DNA of 64,000 nt from Jiangella alkaliphila. GTDB taxonomy: Bacteria; Actinomycetota; Actinomycetes; Jiangellales; Jiangellaceae. Shown piece by piece: positions 25,531-33,116 of this stretch (positions within the stretch are counted from its first letter, which is position 1; each line of letters begins with the position of its first letter). The stretch is taken from NCBI RefSeq assembly GCF_900105925.1, contig NZ_LT629791.1, positions 2,515,278-2,579,277 of the forward strand, in the 5' to 3' direction. A program made the translations under genes and the position numbers. The notes below the pieces were generated by a model. That model saw only the letters and a program-made list of their open reading frames with translations. It made no database searches and was not told the DNA's origin.

Positions 25531-26628
25531 ATGAGCTACAACGACCACCCGGAGCAGCAGTGGGGCAACGCCCAGTGGGCGCCCCCGCCGCCGGCCGGTG
25601 AGCCGTCCTCACTGGGCGGCCTGCGCACCGCGCTGACCGTGCTGTTCGTGGTCAGCTCGCTGTTCAGCCTGCTCTCGGTCGCCGCGTACGCCGGCCGCAT
25701 CGGCTACGTCGACGAGGTCATCGAGAGCGGCAGCATCGACCGGCAGCGCGCCGAGGACGCCGACGCGTTCGTGGCCGGGTCCGTGATTTTGTGGTTCGTG
25801 GTGTTCCTCGCCATCGCGGCGGTGTTCATCGTGTGGCAGTACCGGCACGCGAAGAACGCCCGCGTGCTCGGCGCCCAGGGCCATGTCACCAGCCCCGGCT
25901 GGGCCGTCGGCGGCTGGTTCATCCCGCTGGCCAACTTGATCATCCCGGCGCGCAACCTCTTCCTCAACGCCCGCCGCTCCGACCTCGACGGCCAGCACGC
26001 CGCCACCGGCGGACGCGGCCCGGCGATCGTCGTCGTGTGGGCGGTCTGCTTCGCGCTGGCCGCGATCCTCGACCGTGGCGCCGCGGCCGGCGCACCCGAC
26101 GAGGTGGACGCCGACTACCTCGACCGGCTGCAGAACGCCGACGGTCTCTCGCTGGCCGCCAACCTCGGCTACGTCGCGGCGGCCGTGCTGGCCATCGTCA
26201 TGGTGCGGACGCTGACGTCACGGCAGGAGGCGGCGCTGCGGGCCCGGCTGGCCATGATCGGCGGGCAGGCGCAGCCGTACGGCTCCTGGCCGGCCGCCCC
26301 GCCCGGGTCGCCGTACGGGCAGGCGCCGTACGGTCAGGCTCCGTACGGCCAGGCCGGCCCGGCGCAGCCGTCCTACGGTCAGCCGTCCTACGGCCCGCCG
26401 CCGTCGCCGTACGAGCAGCCGCCGGCCGGTGACCCGTACGCCCAGCCCTCCAGTCCGCCGTCGGCGACGCCGGCCGGCTGGTCGCCGCAGCAACCCGCCC
26501 AGCCCGACCAGTCCGCGCCGCCGTCGCCGTTCGCCCAGCGGGCGAGCGCGACACCGGACGAGCCGGCCCCGTCGGACCCCGACGCCCCGCAGGGACCGCC
26601 CGCACCGCCGCCGGTGCCGCCGTCCTGA
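25531..26628 (+). CDS. DUF4328 membrane protein with Pro/Gln/Tyr-rich tail
   Basis: A 365-residue protein. Four membrane segments (about 30-55, 87-108, 130-150, 168-185, plus one near 215-230) belong to DUF4328, recognised from WQYRHAKNARVLGAQG and SPGWAVGGWFIPLANLIIPARN. From about residue 245 the tail is low complexity with tandem SPYGQAPYGQAPYGQ-type repeats and many Pro residues, probably cytoplasmic and disordered. GGGGAG precedes the ATG. The function is unknown. It is convergent with the F420-dependent gene, only 16 bp apart. Confidence 0.85.
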   Translation: MSYNDHPEQQWGNAQWAPPPPAGEPSSLGGLRTALTVLFVVSSLFSLLSVAAYAGRIGYVDEVIESGSIDRQRAEDADAFVAGSVILWFVVFLAIAAVFIVWQYRHAKNARVLGAQGHVTSPGWAVGGWFIPLANLIIPARNLFLNARRSDLDGQHAATGGRGPAIVVVWAVCFALAAILDRGAAAGAPDEVDADYLDRLQNADGLSLAANLGYVAAAVLAIVMVRTLTSRQEAALRARLAMIGGQAQPYGSWPAAPPGSPYGQAPYGQAPYGQAGPAQPSYGQPSYGPPPSPYEQPPAGDPYAQPSSPPSATPAGWSPQQPAQPDQSAPPSPFAQRASATPDEPAPSDPDAPQGPPAPPPVPPS

Positions 26629-26644
26629 CCCGTCCGGTCGCGCG

Positions 26645-27631
26645 TCAGGACGAGGCGCCCTCGCGCAGCACCGGCAGCACCTCGGCACCGATGCGGCGGA
26701 TGGTGCCGGCCGGGTCGGCGCTGGCCACCTGCACCGCCACGTAGTCGGCCCCGACGTCGGTCACCAGCGGCAGGTACGCCTCGGTGAGCTGGTCGAGGTC
26801 GCGGACGATCGTGTACTTGCTGAGGATCTCCTGCCGGTCCATGGCGTCGGCGCGCTCGCGCAGCACCATGGGGTCGGCCACCTCGAGCCGTCCGGGCGCC
26901 CGCAGGCCACGCATCGAGACCAGCGCCTCCCAGGCCTCGTCGTCGCTGCCGGCGAGGACGACCCAGCGGGTCGCCATGACCGTCGTGCCGGCGCCACGGG
27001 CCGCGGCGGCCTCGCGGTACGGCGCGATGATGTTCGCGACGGTCTCGGCCGGGTCCTTGACGCTGGTGATGAGGCCCTCGCAGGTCTCGCCGGCGAAGGT
27101 CGCGGACTTCGGGCCGCCGGCCGCCATCCAGACCGGCGCGCGCCCGATCGGCGGGCTGTACAGCTTCGCCGTCCGGGCCTGGTAGTACTCGCCGTCGAAG
27201 TCGAGCTTCTCGCCGGCGAGCAGGCCGTGCATGATCGTCAGCGCCTCGCGCATGCGGGCGATCCGCTCGGTGTAGCCGGGGAACGCGTACCCCAGCGGCG
27301 CCTCGTTGATGGCCTCGCCGGTGCCGACGCCCAGGATGAACCGGCCGTTGGAGAGCCGGTCGACGGTCGCGGCGGCCTGCGCGATCAGCGCCGGGTGGTA
27401 TCGGAACAGCGGGGCGGTGACGCTGGTGGCCAGCTCGACGCGGGAGGTGGCCTGCGCGACGGCGCCGAACCAGGACCACACGTAGCTGGCGGCCGAGACG
27501 TCGTCGACCCACGGGTGGAAGTGATCGGCCCCGGTGACCACGTCGAATCCCACCTCTTCGGCGAGGACGGCGTGGTCCAGCAGGACCTCGGGCTGGTAGG
27601 ACTCGTGACTGCACAACCAGGCTAGTTTCAC
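26645..27631 (-). CDS. F420-dependent LLM-class oxidoreductase
   Basis: A 328-residue TIM-barrel flavin/F420 oxidoreductase of the F420-dependent glucose-6-phosphate dehydrogenase-like group (TIGR03557). Motifs include WLCSHESYQPEVLLDHAVLAEE, the TGADHFHPW loop, LGVGTGEAINE and MAAGGPKSA. It is expected to use reduced F420 or reduce it with a sugar phosphate or alcohol; the substrate cannot be named. The start at 27631 is supported by the conserved MKLAW beginning. It is divergent from the threonine dehydratase gene across 88 bp. Confidence 0.9.
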   Translation of the reverse strand: MKLAWLCSHESYQPEVLLDHAVLAEEVGFDVVTGADHFHPWVDDVSAASYVWSWFGAVAQATSRVELATSVTAPLFRYHPALIAQAAATVDRLSNGRFILGVGTGEAINEAPLGYAFPGYTERIARMREALTIMHGLLAGEKLDFDGEYYQARTAKLYSPPIGRAPVWMAAGGPKSATFAGETCEGLITSVKDPAETVANIIAPYREAAAARGAGTTVMATRWVVLAGSDDEAWEALVSMRGLRAPGRLEVADPMVLRERADAMDRQEILSKYTIVRDLDQLTEAYLPLVTDVGADYVAVQVASADPAGTIRRIGAEVLPVLREGASS

Positions 27632-27719
27632 TGTCTCACTCTATATCTTGTATCTGATTACGGCTAGAGCCGTACCGGTCGTGAAGCGATCATAGGCAGC
27701 CGGGTGACAGGATCGTCGT

Positions 27720-28934
27720 ATGAGTACTGTCTCCATGGCGGACGTGGAAGCCGCGCGCGAGTTGCTGCGCGACGTCGTGCGACCCACTCCGCTCGAGGAC
27801 TCCCGCTGGCTGGCCGGACGGGTCGGCGGCCGGGTCCATCTGAAGTGCGAGAACCTGCAGCGCGCCGGGTCGTTCAAGATCCGGGGCGCCTACGTGCGCA
27901 TCGCCCGGCTGTCCGAGCAGGACCGCGCCCGCGGCGTGGTGGCGGCCAGTGCCGGCAACCACGCCCAGGGTGTCGCGCTCGCGGCCAGCATGCTGCACAC
28001 GAAGGCGACGGTGTTCATGCCCGAGGGCGCTGCCATCGTCAAGGAGAAGGCCACCCGGGCCTACGGCGCCGACGTGCGGTTCGCCGGCACCAGCATCGAC
28101 GACGCCCTGCTCGAGGCGCGCGCGTTCGCGGCCGAGACCGGCGCCGTGCTCATCCACCCGTTCGACCACCCCGACATCGTGGCCGGTCAGGCCACCGTCG
28201 GCATGGAGATCCTGGAGCAGTGCCCCGACGTGCGGACGATCGTCGTCGGCACCGGCGGGGGCGGGCTGACGGCGGGCATCTCGCTGGCCGTGCACCACCT
28301 CAAGCCCGGCGTGCGGGTCGTGGGCGTGCAGGCCGAGGGCGCCGCGGCGTACCCGACGTCGCTCGCGGCGGGCAAGCCGGTCGCGCTGGAGCGGATGTCG
28401 ACGATGGCCGACGGCATCGCGGTCGGCTGTCCCGGCGACGTCCCGTTCGCGATGATCCAGGAGTACGTCGACTCCGTCGTCACCGTGTCCGAGGAGTCGC
28501 TGTCGCGGGCGCTGGTGCTGCTGCTCGAGCGGGCCAAGCTGGTCGTCGAGCCGGCCGGCGGCGCCGCCGTCGCGGCGCTGCTGGACGACCCCGGTGCATA
28601 CGAGCCGCCGGTCGTCGCCGTCCTGTCCGGCGGCAACATCGACCCGCTGCTGCTGTTGCGGGTCATCCGGCACGGCATGGCCGCCGCCGGCCGCTACCTC
28701 GCGCTGCGGGTCCGGGTGCCCGACGCGCCCGGCGGGCTGGCGCAGCTGCTGTCCGAGCTCGCCGCCGTCAACGCCAACGTGCTCGACGTCGTGCACGAGC
28801 GCACCGGCTCGACGCTGTCGATCGAGGAGGTCGAGATCGCGCTGCAGCTGGAGACGCGTGGGCCCGAGCACTGCGAGCGGGTGCTGGCCAAGCTGCGCGA
28901 GTCCGGCTATCCGGTTTCCATTTCAGGAGATTGA
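27720..28934 (+). CDS. ilvA: Threonine ammonia-lyase (dehydratase)
   Basis: A 404-residue PLP enzyme that converts threonine to 2-oxobutanoate and ammonia. K53 in GSFKIRGAY carries PLP; SAGNHAQG and GTGGGGLTAG are the substrate and phosphate loops. A single C-terminal ACT-like domain (about 328-404) places it in the shorter TdcB/IlvA1 class. It supplies isoleucine synthesis or threonine catabolism. ATG 27720 is used; ATG 27735 is also possible. There is no leader peptide or T-box. The AT-rich 58 bases after it precede the DUF4097-like gene. Confidence 0.93.
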   Translation: MSTVSMADVEAARELLRDVVRPTPLEDSRWLAGRVGGRVHLKCENLQRAGSFKIRGAYVRIARLSEQDRARGVVAASAGNHAQGVALAASMLHTKATVFMPEGAAIVKEKATRAYGADVRFAGTSIDDALLEARAFAAETGAVLIHPFDHPDIVAGQATVGMEILEQCPDVRTIVVGTGGGGLTAGISLAVHHLKPGVRVVGVQAEGAAAYPTSLAAGKPVALERMSTMADGIAVGCPGDVPFAMIQEYVDSVVTVSEESLSRALVLLLERAKLVVEPAGGAAVAALLDDPGAYEPPVVAVLSGGNIDPLLLLRVIRHGMAAAGRYLALRVRVPDAPGGLAQLLSELAAVNANVLDVVHERTGSTLSIEEVEIALQLETRGPEHCERVLAKLRESGYPVSISGD

Positions 28935-28992
28935 CTTGCCGATCTGGTAGATGCACTTGACGTTTTGATAGTTCAGGTTCCACCATGGGCGC

Positions 28993-29910
28993 ATGGACAC
29001 CCTCAGCGTGCGTGAGATCCTCGAGCAGGTCGCCGACGGGCGGCTCGACCCCACCCGGGCGGCCGTCCTGCTCGACCAGATCGCGGACGAGACGGCGGAC
29101 GCGCCCACCGGCGCCGAGACCGTCGAGCCCGCCGATGCCGAGACGGCCGAACCCGTCGACGCGCCGGCCGGGGCTGCTGGGGCCGCGGCCGGAGCGGGCG
29201 CCGGCCCCACCGGGTGGTCCGGCCCGGCCGGAGCGAGCGGCCCGGTCACGCCGCAGAAGATCACCCGGGTGCAGGTGCGGGCCACCTCACGGCGGGTGGT
29301 CATCGTCGGCGACCCCAGCGTCGCCACGGTCGCCGTCAACGGCCAGCACACGGTGCGGCGCGACGGCGCCATGCTGCACGTCACCGGAGAGTCCGAGCTG
29401 GTCCCCGGCGACGGCGCGTTCGTGCTGCTGGCCGGCGGCTGGCGCGACTTCGCCAGCCGGTTCCAGAACCCCGGCCAGCTGCTCGACCTCCACGTCCGCG
29501 TCAACCCCGACCTCGCGGTCGGCGCCGAGGTCATCGCCGGCTCGCTGCAGGTCGACCACCTGCCGGCGCTCGACCACCTCAGGGTGACGGCCGGGTCGCT
29601 GCGGGTGCGCGGGCTGGAGAGCCCGGTCGACCTCCTGGTCCAGGCCGGCTCCGCGCAGGTCGAGACCCGCCAGCTGGCCGGGCACTCGCGCATGCGCTGC
29701 GAGTCCGGGTCGCTGCAGCTGACGCTGCTCGACGGGTCCGACGTCCGCATCCGCTCCGACGTCCAGCTCGGCCGGTTCCGCACGGTGCCCGAGCGCACCG
29801 GGCGCGACCGCGACCGCGACGTCGTCCTCGGCACCGGCGCCGCGGAGATCCAGGCCGAGGTCGTCATGGGCGACATCACGGTCCGGCTGCCCGAAGGGGC
29901 GCAGCGATGA
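28993..29910 (+). CDS. DUF4097-like beta-helix protein with N-terminal SHOCT-like helix pair
   Basis: A 305-residue cytoplasmic protein. The N-terminus LSVREILEQVADGRLDPTRAAVLLDQI is a short SHOCT-like helix pair. An Ala/Pro linker spans about 35-95. A repetitive beta domain follows with recurring SGSLQV / AGSLRV / CESGSLQLTL strands, as in DUF4097/DUF2807-type beta helices. Its stop overlaps the start of the DUF2089 gene (ATGA). The next protein carries a matching helix pair at its C-terminus, so the two may interact. No enzyme motif is seen. A regulatory or scaffold role near the ABC exporter is inferred. Confidence 0.7.
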   Translation: MDTLSVREILEQVADGRLDPTRAAVLLDQIADETADAPTGAETVEPADAETAEPVDAPAGAAGAAAGAGAGPTGWSGPAGASGPVTPQKITRVQVRATSRRVVIVGDPSVATVAVNGQHTVRRDGAMLHVTGESELVPGDGAFVLLAGGWRDFASRFQNPGQLLDLHVRVNPDLAVGAEVIAGSLQVDHLPALDHLRVTAGSLRVRGLESPVDLLVQAGSAQVETRQLAGHSRMRCESGSLQLTLLDGSDVRIRSDVQLGRFRTVPERTGRDRDRDVVLGTGAAEIQAEVVMGDITVRLPEGAQR

Positions 29911-30311
29911 TCGGCGGCTTCCCGCAGCCCCAACACCTGCACCAGCCGCCGTCCGACTGCCCGGTCTGCGGCGTGAAGCTGCACGTCACCCGGCTCGGCT
30001 GCGAGTCCTGCGGCACCGAGCTGTCCGGCCGGTTCGCGTCCTGCCCGTACTGCTCGCTCACCCCGCAGGACCAGAAAATCCTTGGCACCTTCCTGGTGTC
30101 GAGAGGCAATATGAGGGAGCTCGCGCGCGAGCTGGGGGTCAGCTACCCGACCGCCCGGCAGCGCTTCACCGAGCTGCTCGAGCGGCTCGGCCTCGAGACG
30201 CCGGCCGAGACCGGTGCCGAGCGCGCCGGTTCCGTCGACCGCGAAGACGTCCTGCGCCGGCTGGCCGCCGGCGAGCTCGACCTGGACGAGGCGACCACGC
30301 TGCTGGGCTGA
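29907..30311 (+). CDS. DUF2089 zinc-ribbon/HTH protein
   Basis: A 134-residue DUF2089 protein. Two zinc-knuckle pairs (CPVC at about 18-21, CESC at about 33-36) plus CPYC at about 48-51 precede an HTH-like helix block (about 55-95, LVSRGNMRELARELGVSYPTARQRF). The C-terminus ends in DVLRRLAAGELDLDEATTLL, echoing the N-terminal motif of the upstream partner. It overlaps that partner by four bases. It is probably a transcriptional regulator or adaptor; the control of the downstream exporter is inferred from position only. Confidence 0.85.
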   Translation: MIGGFPQPQHLHQPPSDCPVCGVKLHVTRLGCESCGTELSGRFASCPYCSLTPQDQKILGTFLVSRGNMRELARELGVSYPTARQRFTELLERLGLETPAETGAERAGSVDREDVLRRLAAGELDLDEATTLLG

Positions 30312-30316
30312 TCGCT

Positions 30317-30345
30317 TGATAATAGAAGGCTTCGCTTATATAAGT
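30317..30345 (+). promoter_or_regulatory. Promoter candidate for the drrAB-like operon
   Basis: TTGATA (30317-30322) and TATAAG (30340-30345) are separated by 17 bases in an AT-rich island. The last ten bases, CTTATATAAG (30336-30345), are a perfect palindrome that could be an operator over the -10 region. About 100 bases of leader follow to the GTG start. Confidence 0.6.
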
Positions 30346-30446
30346 AATCACTGGCGCTGGTAGCCGCCGAGGCCGGTCCGATCGCGGCCCGACCTTGTCG
30401 GGGGCACCTGCCACGATGCCTCCATCCAACACGAGAGGACACCACC

Positions 30447-31439
30447 GTGAACGCCATCACCGCCGAGGGTCTGGTCAAGACCTTCGGCTCCGGGGAGAAG
30501 GCCGTGAAGGCCGTCGGGGGCGTCGACCTCGTCGTGCCCGAGGGCACCGTGGTCGGTCTGCTCGGGCCGAACGGCGCCGGCAAGACCACCACGGTCCGCA
30601 TGCTCACGACGCTGCTCGCGCCCGACTCCGGGCGCGCCGTCGTCGCCGGTCACGACGTCGTCCGCGAACCGCAGGCGGTGCGGTCGAAGATCGGCCTGTC
30701 CGGCCAGTACGCGGCGGTCGACGAGAACCTCACCGGACGCGAGAACCTCTGGCTGTTCGGGCGCCTCTACCAGCTGTCCAGCAAGGACGCGTCGAAGCGG
30801 GCGGCCGAGCTGCTCGAGCAGTTCAACCTCACCGACGCGGCCGACCGCACGCTCAAGACCTACTCCGGTGGCATGCGGCGCCGGCTCGACCTCGCCGGCA
30901 GCCTCATCGTCCGGCCGCAGCTGCTGTTCCTCGACGAGCCCACCACCGGTCTCGACCCCAGCAGCCGGCTTGACCTCTGGGACGTCATCCGCGAGCGGGT
31001 GGCCGAGGGCTCGACCATCCTGCTGACCACGCAGTACCTCGAAGAAGCCGACGCGCTGGCCGACAACATCGTGGTCATCGACCACGGCGTCATCATCGCT
31101 CAGGGCACGGCCGACCAGCTCAAGGCCCAGATCGGCGGCGAGCGCATCGAGGTCATCGTGCACGACCCCGAGGCGCTCGGGAAGGCCGAGCAGGTGCTCA
31201 ACCTCGGCAGCGGCGGCCAGTGCCTCCGCGACGACCACACCCGCAAGCTCACCGTGCCCACGCACACCGGCTCCAAGGGCCTCATCCAGGTCATCCGCGA
31301 CCTCGACGAGGCCGGGGTCGCCATCGACGACATCGCGCTGCGCCGGCCCACGCTCGACGACGTGTTCGTCAAGCTCACCGGCCGGCACGCAGAGGACGAG
31401 GACACGCAGGCCGAGACGGCCAAGGGGAGGGCATCGTGA
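30447..31439 (+). CDS. ABC exporter ATP-binding subunit, DrrA-like
   Basis: A 330-residue ATPase. Walker A GPNGAGKTT is at about 36-44, the signature YSGGMRRRLDLAGSL at about 138, Walker B LLFLDEPTTGLD at about 155-166, and the H-loop follows. The C-terminal DrrA extension (about 230-310) holds the LTVPTHTGSKGLIQVIRDLDEAGV block. It powers export of a drug-like or lipid substrate with the adjacent permease. GAGAGGA precedes the GTG start. Its stop overlaps the permease start (GTGA). A daunorubicin-type resistance role is the family label, not a proven substrate. Confidence 0.92.
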   Translation: MNAITAEGLVKTFGSGEKAVKAVGGVDLVVPEGTVVGLLGPNGAGKTTTVRMLTTLLAPDSGRAVVAGHDVVREPQAVRSKIGLSGQYAAVDENLTGRENLWLFGRLYQLSSKDASKRAAELLEQFNLTDAADRTLKTYSGGMRRRLDLAGSLIVRPQLLFLDEPTTGLDPSSRLDLWDVIRERVAEGSTILLTTQYLEEADALADNIVVIDHGVIIAQGTADQLKAQIGGERIEVIVHDPEALGKAEQVLNLGSGGQCLRDDHTRKLTVPTHTGSKGLIQVIRDLDEAGVAIDDIALRRPTLDDVFVKLTGRHAEDEDTQAETAKGRAS

Positions 31440-32272
31440 TCACCGACGCCATGCCGACCGCCGCCGCGCCCAGCCGCGTCGGCCTCAACCAGGCGTTCAC
31501 CGACGCCATGACCATGACGTGGCGCAACATCCGGGCCGGCTGGCGGGTCCCGGACAACCAGATCTACATGTTCATCCAGCCGATCATGTTCGTGCTGCTT
31601 TTCGCGTACGTGTTCGGCGGCGCCATCAACGTGCCGGGCGTCGACTACGTCGACTTCCTCATGGCCGGCATCTTCGTGCAGACCATGGCGTTCGCCTGTG
31701 CGCCGGCCAGCGTCGGTCTCGCCGACGACATGCAGAAGGGCCTCATCGACCGGTTCCGCTCGCTGCCCATGGCGCGGTCCGCGGTCATCGCCGGGCGGGT
31801 CATCGCCGACCTGGTGAACCAGCTCATCGTGCTGGTCATCATGATCGTCTGTGGCTTCATCGTGGGCTGGACGTTCCACAACGGGTTCGGCCAGTTCCTG
31901 GCGGCCGTCGGACTGCTCATGCTGTTCGCGTTCGCCATGCTCTGGGTCGGCGCCTACATCGGCCTGTCGGTCGGCAGCCCCCAGGTCGCCGCCTCGGCCG
32001 GGCTCATCTGGCTGTTCCCGGTCGTCTTCATGTCCAACGTGTTCGTCGACCCGTCGACCATGCCGTCGGTGGTCCAGGCCATCGCCGAATGGAACCCGGT
32101 CAGCGCCATCGCGTCCGGCGCGCGTGAGCTGTTCGGCAACCAGAGCCTGGTCGACTCCGACGCCTGGCCCATGCAGAACCCGGTGCTCGCCTCGCTGCTG
32201 TGGTGCCTGCTCATCATCGCCGTCTTCGCGCCGCTGGCGGTGCGCAAGTACAAGAAGGCGTCCAGCAAGTAA
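31436..32272 (+). CDS. ABC exporter permease, DrrB-like (ABC-2 type)
   Basis: A 278-residue permease with six membrane segments and the ABC-2 pattern QPIMFVLLFAYVFGGAI at the first helix and a conserved cytoplasmic DRFRSLPMARSAVIAGR loop that contacts the ATPase. The GTG start is inside the ATPase stop, with GGGGAGG upstream. Together they form one exporter. The gene ends 12 bases before the duplicated terminator segment that borders the non-coding insertion. Confidence 0.92.
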   Translation: MITDAMPTAAAPSRVGLNQAFTDAMTMTWRNIRAGWRVPDNQIYMFIQPIMFVLLFAYVFGGAINVPGVDYVDFLMAGIFVQTMAFACAPASVGLADDMQKGLIDRFRSLPMARSAVIAGRVIADLVNQLIVLVIMIVCGFIVGWTFHNGFGQFLAAVGLLMLFAFAMLWVGAYIGLSVGSPQVAASAGLIWLFPVVFMSNVFVDPSTMPSVVQAIAEWNPVSAIASGARELFGNQSLVDSDAWPMQNPVLASLLWCLLIIAVFAPLAVRKYKKASSK

Positions 32273-32284
32273 CGAGGCCGCCGC

Positions 32285-32324
32285 AACGACGCCGCCCGCC
32301 CGGTCGCGAGGACCGGGCGGGCGG
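32285..32324 (+). terminator. Terminator, left copy of a 40-bp direct repeat
   Basis: A perfect 14-bp stem (CCGCCCGCCCGGTC / GACCGGGCGGGCGG) with loop GCGAG ends the exporter operon. Together with seven flanking bases it recurs at 33053-33092 with 38 of 40 bases identical. The two copies bracket about 730 bp of non-coding DNA. Confidence 0.8.
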
Positions 32325-32383
32325 TTCGGTTGTCCGGGCGGACGTTCGCCGGGGCGTACCGTTCGCCGTCCCCGGTCTAAAGG

Positions 32384-32407
32384 ACTGGCAGCTATCAGGG
32401 GACGGGG
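32384..32407 (+). repeat. 24-bp dispersed repeat, copy B
   Basis: ACTGGCAGCTATCAGGGGA followed by CGGGG matches bases 1-24 of the window in 22 of 24 positions. It lies about 60 bases inside the left direct repeat. Confidence 0.6.
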
Positions 32408-32454
32408 CGAGTCTGGGCACACCTCAATGTTCGCAGCCGTGGCCCGGTCAGCAG

Positions 32455-32765
32455 CTGGGGATTCCGTGATCATCGGCGATCACGGTGTCCTGGAGCCTGT
32501 TGCGCTTTCGGCTGTCGCCGCGATGGGCCGGGAGATCTTCCTGTGCGCGTCTCGCACTGTCGGCCAGGTGCCGCCCTTGGCAAGGCTGGTCGTCGTGATT
32601 GCGCCCGATATGCCCGGCCTCGTTCGACGACCAGCCTAGCCAAGGCGGTCGGGCGTCGGGGCGGGAACGGCGGCCGCCGAAGATTCTTCGGCAACGCCCG
32701 CGCCGCACGCCATTCCGCAACAGGCTCCCTGGCCCCGGCGATCGCCGATGATCACGCATCCCCAG
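32455..32765. repeat. Long hairpin interrupted by element 1
   Basis: The left arm 32455-32481 and right arm 32740-32765 are complementary over 26 bp with one bulge and one mismatch (core CGTGATCATCGGCGATC). Without the inserted element and one CCTG copy, the loop would be 19 bases. The stem shares TGATCAT with hairpins at 32783-33030 and 49202-49269. Confidence 0.7.
32493..32727. mobile_element. Element 1: 235-bp MITE-like insertion
   Basis: It has terminal inverted repeats GAGCCTGTTGCG / CGCAACAGGCTC and is flanked on both sides by CCTG, a 4-bp target duplication. There is no open frame of note. The interior holds a 21-bp hairpin (32575-32595 with 32625-32645, one mismatch, loop 29 bases). 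The ends match element 2 at 32812-33001. It is probably a non-autonomous derivative of an insertion sequence whose transposase is elsewhere. Confidence 0.7.
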
Positions 32766-32782
32766 GCGCGACCCCCTCCCAA

Positions 32783-33030
32783 CATGATCATCAACCTTCT
32801 GGGCTGCTATGGAGCCTGTTGCTTTTTGAAAGATGAGAACGATGTTCATCCACGGGGCAACTTGGCCGCTGCAAAGGCGCTGGTCAGCGAGGTGGGCTTT
32901 CGCCATTTGATCAAGGGCCCTCCACTTGGGCCTATTTTCAGCCCGTTTTCGCGTTGTTCCCCCCACCTCGCCTGGACGGAGCCTCATTCAGCAACAGGCT
33001 CTATGACGACACAATAGGTTGATGATCATG
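32783..33030. repeat. Long hairpin interrupted by element 2
   Basis: The arms CATGATCATCAACCT (32783-32797) and AGGTTGATGATCATG (33016-33030) are perfectly complementary over 15 bp. Removing element 2 and one TATG leaves a 24-base loop with the insertion point exactly in the middle, ten bases from each arm. Confidence 0.75.
32812..33001. mobile_element. Element 2: 190-bp MITE-like insertion
   Basis: It is bounded by 12-bp perfect inverted repeats GAGCCTGTTGCT / AGCAACAGGCTC and by TATG on each side. The right end shares GAGCCTGTTGC-N-GAATG (read inward) with element 1. The interior is less GC-rich than the surroundings and encodes nothing recognisable. Confidence 0.7.
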
Positions 33031-33052
33031 GAACGAGGGCAGCCACGTCATG

Positions 33053-33092
33053 AACGACGCCGCCCGCGCGGTCGCGAGGACCGGACGGGCGG
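33053..33092 (-). terminator. Terminator of greA, right copy of the 40-bp repeat
   Basis: 38 of 40 bases match 32285-32324. The two changes produce adjacent mismatches (positions 8 and 9 of the stem), so this copy is weaker. It lies 24 bases beyond the greA stop codon on the minus strand. Confidence 0.65.
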
Positions 33093-33116
33093 CGTCGGTG
33101 TCTGCGGGGCGCTGGG

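Larger units (their letters stand above)
32325..33052. mobile_element. Non-coding insertion bounded by 40-bp direct repeats
   Basis: This stretch between two convergent genes has no believable gene. It contains the 24-bp repeat copy B, two long hairpins with TGATCAT in the stem, and two short transposon-like elements sitting in the hairpin loops. The flanking 40-bp repeats duplicate a terminator, which suggests that a segment inserted at a shared terminator of drrB and greA and duplicated it. No integrase or transposase is encoded. The same arrangement (direct repeat of a gene end plus hairpin) is seen at 48868-49387. Confidence 0.55.

Noticed and set aside
32748..33017. 89-residue frame in element 2
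   Set aside because: It runs across the terminal repeats and target duplication and matches nothing; the element looks non-coding.
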